DNA of 64,000 nucleotides, from contig NZ_CP104003.1 of assembly GCF_025231485.1 (NCBI RefSeq), forward strand, positions 806,001-870,000. Direction: 5' to 3'. The notes under the pieces are model-generated. The model was not told where the DNA came from and did no database searches. It was given only the letters and a program-made list of their open reading frames with translations. The translations under genes and the position numbers were made by a program. How positions within the stretch are numbered: position 1 is the stretch's first letter; each line of letters begins with the position of its first letter. Below are positions 58,542-64,000 of this stretch, in pieces. The stretch comes from Salinirubellus salinus. GTDB lineage: Archaea > Halobacteriota > Halobacteria > Halobacteriales > Haloarculaceae.

Positions 58542-59408
58542 CTACTCGCTACCGAACCACTCGTTGCGGAGTTCCTCGTAGGTGCCGTTGTCCCGGACCG
58601 CGGCGAGACCGTCGTTGATGGCCTGCTGGCGTGCACTGTCGTTCTGGCGGACGCCGAATCCGTAGCGCTCGCCCGTCTCGTAGACGAATGCGACCGTCAC
58701 GTCGCGCTGGTCGGCGAACGTCGCCCCGACCGGCTGGTCGAGGACGATGGCGTCGATGTTGCCGTTCTCGAGGTCCTGCACCGCGAGCGTGTAGTTGCCG
58801 TAGACCCGCTTGTTCGACTCCTGGAGCTTGCCCTCCTCGATGAGCTGGGTGTCGACGACACCCTCGCCGGTGGTCCCCTCCTGGACGCCGACCATCCGAC
58901 CAGAGAGGTCGTCGAGCGACTCCGGCACGAAGTCGCCACCCTCCAGCACGATGACGGACTGGTCGGCCGAGTAGTACGGGTCCGAGAAGTCGATGACCTG
59001 GTCGCGCTCGTCCGTGATGGTCATCGCCGCGGCGATGGCGTCGATGCGCTCGTCACGCAGCGCGGGAATGAGCGCGTCGAACTCGAACTCGCGCCACCCG
59101 CCGAACTCGTACTCCGTCTCCGCGACGATGGCCTCGAACAGTTCGACGTCGAACCCGGTCAGTTCGCCGTCCTCCTTGATCTCGAACGGGGGGAACCCGG
59201 GCGCCGTGCCTGCGACGATCTGCGGGGCCGGGGTCTCGGTCGGCGTGGCGGTGTCGGTGTCGCCACCGTCGCCGTTCCCGTCACCGTTCCCGTCACCGTC
59301 TCCCCCGCCATTGCCGCCGTCACTCGTGCACCCGGCCAGCGTCGCGGTCACGCCCGCGGCGCCGACTGCCTTCAGGTACGACCGCCGGTCGATGTCTCTG
59401 GATACCAT
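58542..59408 (-). CDS. Tat-exported substrate-binding lipoprotein for polar amino acids
   Basis: 288 residues, family 3 solute-binding protein. The N-terminus has a twin-arginine motif in [10 protein letters not shown] and a lipobox LAGC (Cys27), so it is exported folded and lipid-anchored. A Gly/Asp/Asn-rich linker ([16 protein letters not shown]) follows. The binding domain includes [20 protein letters not shown] (residues ~67-86), typical of amino acid-binding proteins, and [13 protein letters not shown]. The exact amino acid cannot be deduced. It is the first gene of the operon. Confidence 0.94.
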   Translation of the reverse strand: MVSRDIDRRSYLKAVGAAGVTATLAGCTSDGGNGGGDGDGNGDGNGDGGDTDTATPTETPAPQIVAGTAPGFPPFEIKEDGELTGFDVELFEAIVAETEYEFGGWREFEFDALIPALRDERIDAIAAAMTITDERDQVIDFSDPYYSADQSVIVLEGGDFVPESLDDLSGRMVGVQEGTTGEGVVDTQLIEEGKLQESNKRVYGNYTLAVQDLENGNIDAIVLDQPVGATFADQRDVTVAFVYETGERYGFGVRQNDSARQQAINDGLAAVRDNGTYEELRNEWFGSE

Positions 59409-59477
59409 ACACCTCAGTACAAAAAGGGCGCGTTAGTAGTTTACCCTCCAGCCCGGAACCCCGGACGACCGTCTGGT

Positions 59478-60296
59478 TCAGTCGTCGCTCGGCGCTCTGC
59501 CGGACCGCACGACGGCCGGCCCCGAGCCTCGACGGACGGCCACGAGCGCCACGACCACGGCCACGAACGCGAGCACAGCGCCCGCGAGCATCAGCAGTTC
59601 GCCGGTCCCGCCGTAGGCCTGCCGTCCGACGACCAGCTCGGCGAACAGCAGCGCGGCGGCCCCACCTGCCAGCGACCGGACCCGTCCTGTCGAGGTGAGT
59701 GTGGTCGCCACGAGCGCGGCGTAGGCCGTCATCCCGACGGCGTAGAACCCGACCTGCACGAGCTCGCTGTAGACGAAGACGAGGCGAGGCGAGAGGGCGA
59801 CGTAGACCGGGAACAGCACCGCGACGAGCAGGAGTGCGGTCTCGCGGCGCGAACGGAGGTCGACCACGGGGTCCCACGCCCACGTCGCCGCCGCGAACAG
59901 GAGCGTCAGGATGGTGAACGCCGTGACGAAGTGCGCGAGCAGGATGAGCAGTTCGTACTGCGTGACCGTGAGCGCCCCGAGGACGATCTGGGAGGGGAGG
60001 ACGAGCGTCGCCCCGGCCAGCGCGTAGCGCACCTTCCGGTCGACGCCCTGCCGGAACGCCCGTATCGTCGTCCCGAGGACGACGAACCCGGTCACCATCG
60101 CCCAGAGGCGGTGGAACCACTCGACGAACGAGGGCCAGTTCGCCGGGAAGAGGCCGAACACCGCGCCGTCGCAGAGCGGCCACCGGCCCGCACAGGTCAG
60201 CCCCGCGCCGTCCGCGGCGGTGTAGACGCCGAGGAGGACGAGGACGAACGTCAGGCCAGCCGAGAGCCCGGCCAGTCGGCGTGTCAGTCGGTCCAT
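59478..60296 (-). CDS. COX15/CtaA-family haem A synthase homologue, half-degenerate
   Basis: 272 residues with about eight membrane segments. H62 in EWFHRLW and H122 in LLAHFVTAF match the first haem-binding pair of CtaA, and C35 and C42 match the extracytoplasmic Cys pair. The second half has no histidine at all, so the second haem pair is missing. The enzyme converts haem O to haem A for terminal oxidases. The single intact site could be catalytic. ATG 60296 is preferred, since the upstream frame lies opposite malic enzyme. Confidence 0.82.
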   Translation of the reverse strand: MDRLTRRLAGLSAGLTFVLVLLGVYTAADGAGLTCAGRWPLCDGAVFGLFPANWPSFVEWFHRLWAMVTGFVVLGTTIRAFRQGVDRKVRYALAGATLVLPSQIVLGALTVTQYELLILLAHFVTAFTILTLLFAAATWAWDPVVDLRSRRETALLLVAVLFPVYVALSPRLVFVYSELVQVGFYAVGMTAYAALVATTLTSTGRVRSLAGGAAALLFAELVVGRQAYGGTGELLMLAGAVLAFVAVVVALVAVRRGSGPAVVRSGRAPSDD

Positions 60297-60404
60297 ACCC
60301 GCCCTCGGGACTGCGACGACAAATGTCGTTCGTTCGCGGAGACGGACCGGCGACCCGACCACGGTACAGCATACCTTTTTGATGGTTCGCACCGCCGTCG
60401 AGGC

Positions 60405-62657
60405 ATGGGACTCGACGAGGACTCTCTCGACTATCACCGGCAGGAACCGCCGGGCAAACTGGAGATCTCGACAACGAAACCGACCAACACGCAGCGTGAC
60501 CTCTCGCTCGCGTACTCGCCGGGCGTCGCCGCGCCGTGCCGCGAGATCCGCGACGATCCGGACGAGGCCTACTCCTACACCGCGAAGGGGAACATGGTGG
60601 GCGTCGTCTCGAACGGCACCGCCGTCCTCGGCCTCGGTGACATCGGCGCGCAGGCGTCCAAGCCCGTCATGGAGGGCAAGGGCGTCCTGTTCAAGCGCTT
60701 CGCCGACATCGACGTGTTCGACATCGAACTCGATCAGGACGACCCGGACGAGTTCATCCGGTCCGTAGCGGCGATGGAACCCACGTTCGGTGGCGTCAAC
60801 CTCGAGGACATCAAGGCGCCGGAGTGCTTCCAGATCGAGGAGGAGCTCCGCGAGCAGATGGACATCCCCGTCTTCCACGACGACCAGCACGGGACCGCCA
60901 TCATCTCCGGTGCCGCGCTGCTCAACGCCTGCGAGATAACGGGCAAGGACATCTCCGAACTCGACATCGTCTTCTCCGGGGCCGGCGCGAGCGCCCTCGC
61001 CACGGCCCGATTCTACGTCTCGCTCGGCGCGGACCGCGAACGCATCACGATGTGTGACTCCTCGGGCATCATCACGCAGGAACGTGCCGATGCGGGCGAG
61101 GTGAACGAGTACAAGCGCGAGTTCGCCACGGCCCGCGAGGGGGGCGACCTCGCGGACGCGATGACGGACGCCGACGTGTTCGTCGGCCTCTCTATCGGTG
61201 GACTCGTCGACGAGGCGATGGTCCAGTCGATGGCCGATGACCCCATCATCTTCGCGATGGCGAACCCCGACCCGGAAATCCCGTACCCGGACGCGAAGGC
61301 CGCCCGCGACGACACCGTCATCATGGCCACGGGGCGCTCGGACTACCCGAACCAGGTCAACAACGTCCTCGGGTTCCCGTTCATCTTCCGTGGGGCGCTG
61401 GACGTGCGTGCCACCGAGATCAACGAGGAGATGAAACGCGCCGCGGCGCAGGCGCTCGCCGACCTCGCCCGGCAGGACGTGCCCGACGCCGTCGTCAAGG
61501 CCTACGGCGACCAGCCGCTCCAGTTCGGCCCGGAGTACCTCATCCCCAAGCCGCTCGACCCGCGGGTCCTGTTCGAGGTGGCGCCCGCCGTCGCACAGGC
61601 CGCCGTCGACAGCGGCTGTGCCCGGAAGGAACTCGACGTGGAGCAGTACGTCGAGCGCCTCGAAGCGCGCCTCGGGAAGTCCCGCGAGATGATGCGGGTC
61701 GTCCTGAACAAGGCGAAGTCACAGCCCAAGCGCGTCGTCCTCGCCGAGGGCGACGACGAGAAGATGATCCGCGCGGCCTACCAGCTCGTCGAGCAGGGGA
61801 TCGCCGAACCCGTCCTCATCGGCGACCGCGAGGAGATCTGGGAGACGAGTCAGGACCTCGGGCTCGACTTCGACCCCGAGGTCGTCGACCCCGAGGAGGG
61901 GAACCTCGACGCCTACGCCGAGCGGCTCTACGAACTCCGCCAGCGCAAGGGCGTGACCCGCCGCGAGGCCGACGAACTCGTCCAGGAGGGCAACTACCTC
62001 GGCAGCACGATGGTGGAGATGGGCGACGCCGACGCGATGCTCACCGGCCTGATGCACCACTACCCGTCGGCACTCCGCCCGCCGCTCCAGGTCATCGGCA
62101 CCGAGGAGGACGTGGACTACGCCGCCGGTGTCTACATGCTGACGTTCAAGAACCAGGTCGTCTTCTGCGCGGACACCACGGTCAACCAGGCACCCGACGA
62201 GGAGGTGCTCTCCGAGGTGGCCAAGCAGACGGCCAAGCTCGCCCGGCGGTTCAACGTCGAACCCCGCGTGGCGATGCTCTCGTACTCGGACTTCGGGAGC
62301 GTGAACAACCCCGGCACGGCGAAGCCCCGCGACGCCGCCGAGATGCTCCGGGAGGACCCCGAGGTGGACTTCCCGGTCGACGGCGAGATGCAGGCCGACA
62401 CGGCCGTCGTCGAGGAGATGCTCACCGGCGACTACAGTTTCAACGAACTCGAGGAACCCGCGAACGTCCTCGTGTTCCCCAACCTCGAAGCGGGGAACAT
62501 CGCCTACAAACTGCTCCAGCGCCTCGGCGGCGCGGAGGCCATCGGCCCGATGCTCGTCGGGATGGACAAGCCCGTCCACGTCCTGCAGCGCGGCGACGAG
62601 GTGAAGGACATCGTGAATCTGGCGGGCGTGGCGGTGGTGGACGCGCAGGACGACTGA
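60405..62657 (+). CDS. NADP-type malic enzyme with a C-terminal phosphotransacetylase domain (MaeB)
   Basis: 750 residues. The malic enzyme half (1 to ~425) has [15 protein letters not shown], the catalytic [10 protein letters not shown] and the NAD(P) loop [15 protein letters not shown]. Residues ~430-750 form a PTA domain ([15 protein letters not shown], and [13 protein letters not shown]). It decarboxylates malate to pyruvate; the PTA half usually binds acetyl-CoA as a regulatory site. ATG 60405 is preceded at 26-32 bp by ccttttt. The same frame is open to 58257 but opposite other genes, so it is not coding upstream. Confidence 0.95.
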   Translation: MGLDEDSLDYHRQEPPGKLEISTTKPTNTQRDLSLAYSPGVAAPCREIRDDPDEAYSYTAKGNMVGVVSNGTAVLGLGDIGAQASKPVMEGKGVLFKRFADIDVFDIELDQDDPDEFIRSVAAMEPTFGGVNLEDIKAPECFQIEEELREQMDIPVFHDDQHGTAIISGAALLNACEITGKDISELDIVFSGAGASALATARFYVSLGADRERITMCDSSGIITQERADAGEVNEYKREFATAREGGDLADAMTDADVFVGLSIGGLVDEAMVQSMADDPIIFAMANPDPEIPYPDAKAARDDTVIMATGRSDYPNQVNNVLGFPFIFRGALDVRATEINEEMKRAAAQALADLARQDVPDAVVKAYGDQPLQFGPEYLIPKPLDPRVLFEVAPAVAQAAVDSGCARKELDVEQYVERLEARLGKSREMMRVVLNKAKSQPKRVVLAEGDDEKMIRAAYQLVEQGIAEPVLIGDREEIWETSQDLGLDFDPEVVDPEEGNLDAYAERLYELRQRKGVTRREADELVQEGNYLGSTMVEMGDADAMLTGLMHHYPSALRPPLQVIGTEEDVDYAAGVYMLTFKNQVVFCADTTVNQAPDEEVLSEVAKQTAKLARRFNVEPRVAMLSYSDFGSVNNPGTAKPRDAAEMLREDPEVDFPVDGEMQADTAVVEEMLTGDYSFNELEEPANVLVFPNLEAGNIAYKLLQRLGGAEAIGPMLVGMDKPVHVLQRGDEVKDIVNLAGVAVVDAQDD

Positions 62658-62879
62658 CCTCTCTTTACTCCTCGGGCTTCCTCGCTCGCTGCGCTCGCTT
62701 CGGGGAGCCACTCGTCGCAAAAACGCGGAGAAAAACTGCGCCCCTCGCTACGCTCGGGGCGGGTGGTGAGCGGTCCGCAGGACCGCGAGTCTCGGCAGGC
62801 GAGTGATAACGAGTCTACCGGTGGACCTCGCTCGCTGACGCTCGCTCGGACAGGGGCGGCGACCGCACCGCACGCGTTT
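62658..62879. repeat. Palindrome-rich gap downstream of maeB
   Basis: The gap contains several cgctcg/cgagcg-type palindromes, a gcccctcgct...gctcggggc hairpin around 62741 and the perfect 17-bp hairpin GCGGTCC-gca-GGACCGC at 62770-62786. No open frame stands out. It separates two convergent genes and may terminate both. Confidence 0.5.
62770..62786. terminator. Perfect 17-bp hairpin between convergent genes
   Basis: GCGGTCC and GGACCGC arms with a three-base loop, 113 bp after the maeB stop. The identical palindrome, inverted, lies in the tail of the ABC ATPase gene at 57008-57024. Confidence 0.45.
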
Positions 62880-64000
62880 TCACTCGTGCGCCGGCGCGGC
62901 CTCCAGCAGTTCCCGCGCAGCCTCCCGGTCCACCGTCCCCGACGCCGTCCGCGGGAGTTCGTCGGTGAACACGACCGTCTTCGGCTTCTTGAACCCGGCC
63001 AGACGGCCGTCGAGGAACTCGAGGAGTTCGTCCTCCGCCACGTCGCCGACGACGAGCGCGGCGACCCGCTCGCCCCACTCCTCGTCCGGCAGGCCGAGGA
63101 CGGCCGCGTCCGAGACCATCGGGTGGTTCCGGAGGACGTCGAGCACGTCGCCGGGGTCGACGTTCTCGCCGCCCGTGACGATGCGGTCGTCCGCCCGGTT
63201 GAGGACGAACAGGCGACCGTTCTCGTCGCGGTAGCCCACGTCGCCCGTCCGGAACCCGTGGGTGCAGAACGACTCACGGGTCGAGGCCACGTCGCCGTAG
63301 TACCCCGCGGTGACGGTCGGACCGGAGACGACGATCTCGCCCGTCTCGTCCGTCCCGACCGGCCGGTGGTCCTCGTCGACGATGGTCACGTCGGTGAACA
63401 CGAGCGGGTTCCCGACCGTCCCGACTGCCTCGCGGGCCTCCCGCGGGGTCGCGGTGGCGATCTGCGAGGAGGTCTCGGTCATGCCGTAGGTGGGCGCGAC
63501 GGGCACGTCGCGTTCGAGACAGTCCCGGAGGAGCGTGCGCGGCGCCTTGGCCCCGCCGAGGAGGACGAACCGGAACGAGTCGGGGAAGGGGTCGTCGTCG
63601 TACGTGTCGAGGATACGTCGCAGCATCGTCGGGACGAGCGAGGTACAGGTCGCCCCGGTCCGGTGCATCGCCTCGACGGTCCGTTCGGGGTCGAACCCAC
63701 CCCCCGACCCCTCGACGACGACACTCGTCCCGTAGAGTACCGACCGATACACCGGTGCCAGCCCGCCCATGTGGTACATCGGGAGTGGGTCGTACCACCG
63801 GTCCTCGGGGAGGACGCCGAGGCGGAAGGCCGAGGCGCCGGCGCTGACCGCGAGGTTCGTCGCGGTGAGCGCGACGGCCTTCGGCGTCCCCGTCGTCCCC
63901 GAGGTGAACAGCATCACCTGTACGTCGTTGGGCGTCAACGCCGGGAGGTCGTAGGTCTCCGGCGAGACGCCGAGGAGGTCCCGGGTCCCGGCGTCTTCGT
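62880..64000 (-). CDS. AMP-forming CoA ligase (MenE-like), 5' end off the window
   Basis: At least 373 residues, partial: the start lies beyond 64000. The P-loop LFTSGTTGTPKAVALT is near the visible N-terminal part, then PTYGMTETSSQIA, the GDVGYRDENGRLFVLNRADD hinge, and the C-terminal lysine motif RTASGTVDREAAREL. These define the ANL superfamily; the compact form and TETSSQ motif resemble o-succinylbenzoate-CoA ligase of menaquinone synthesis. Other men genes would need to lie outside the window to confirm. Confidence 0.85.
   Translation of the reverse strand, partial: EDAGTRDLLGVSPETYDLPALTPNDVQVMLFTSGTTGTPKAVALTATNLAVSAGASAFRLGVLPEDRWYDPLPMYHMGGLAPVYRSVLYGTSVVVEGSGGGFDPERTVEAMHRTGATCTSLVPTMLRRILDTYDDDPFPDSFRFVLLGGAKAPRTLLRDCLERDVPVAPTYGMTETSSQIATATPREAREAVGTVGNPLVFTDVTIVDEDHRPVGTDETGEIVVSGPTVTAGYYGDVASTRESFCTHGFRTGDVGYRDENGRLFVLNRADDRIVTGGENVDPGDVLDVLRNHPMVSDAAVLGLPDEEWGERVAALVVGDVAEDELLEFLDGRLAGFKKPKTVVFTDELPRTASGTVDREAARELLEAAPAHE

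Noticed and set aside
58257-60404. A very long open frame running into malic enzyme (58257-62657, 1466 codons)
   Set aside because: The upstream part lies opposite the transporter and haem A synthase genes, is rich in Arg and Asp without family resemblance, and results from GC-rich codon use lowering stop frequency. Malic enzyme starts at 60405.
1-64000. tRNA or rRNA genes
   Set aside because: I looked for the T-loop pattern and cloverleaf arms in the gaps, and for rRNA-like conserved stretches, and saw none. A covariance-model scan would be decisive.

Overview
The window is a stretch of chromosome from a halophilic archaeon (class Halobacteria). The sequence is very GC-rich (about two thirds by eye). 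Nearly every predicted protein is rich in Asp and Glu and poor in Lys. The information-processing genes are archaeal: family B DNA polymerase, Mre11-Rad50, PAN, RNA polymerase subunit L, TFB, RFC large subunit, GatCA and GatD. Many genes have a TATA-like box 24-32 bp before the start codon and no Shine-Dalgarno sequence, as expected for haloarchaeal leaderless mRNAs. I cannot name the genus. I see no rRNA, tRNA, CRISPR array, insertion sequence or prophage, so this looks like a core chromosomal region.

Layout. 0.4-6.4 kb: an amino acid permease with two UspA domains, a small protein, a divergent pair of PhoU-type phosphate regulators, and an acetyltransferase fused to a zinc ribbon. 6.6-13.2 kb: AlaX editing protein, an HD phosphohydrolase, a LysE exporter, DNA polymerase B, and three small haloarchaeal genes. 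13.2-21.7 kb: a C2H2 microprotein, rad50-mre11, a winged-helix regulator, PAN, an acyl-CoA synthetase, RNA polymerase subunit L and two overlapping zinc-finger microproteins. 21.8-30.5 kb: hisF, a SnoaL-like protein, an ornithine cyclodeaminase homologue, a surface lipoprotein, purL, a PHP-domain/asparagine synthetase-like pair and a NUDIX protein. 30.5-39.2 kb: TFB, gatCA, a phosphoesterase, photolyase, a SAMP1-like ubiquitin-fold protein, a GNAT protein and gatD. 39.3-48.8 kb: envelope and regulatory genes, a Vms1-like release factor, a DUF1611/enolase-superfamily epimerase pair that fits D-glutamate catabolism, a hotdog thioesterase, a FAD protein and coaBC. 48.9-54.1 kb: an XRE regulator, tandem membrane hydrolases, two GNAT proteins and membrane proteins of unknown function. 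54.1-64 kb: a possible microprotein, rfcL, a polar amino acid ABC transporter, a haem A synthase homologue, malic enzyme with a phosphotransacetylase domain, and an acyl-CoA/OSB-CoA ligase cut by the window edge.

How the genes connect. Replication and repair is the strongest theme. PolB, RfcL, Mre11 and the photolyase all end in a PCNA-interacting (PIP-box-like) peptide, which suggests a shared sliding-clamp tether; the Mre11 and photolyase cases are the less expected ones. Protein quality control is a second theme: PAN, a SAMP1-like modifier whose diglycine is masked by an eight-residue tail, the Vms1-like release factor and AlaX. tRNA-dependent amidation is represented by GatC, GatA and GatD, with GatB and GatE not in the window. 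Several microproteins are shorter than 60 residues, notably a C2H2 finger beside rad50 and a 49-codon ORF with a well-placed promoter.
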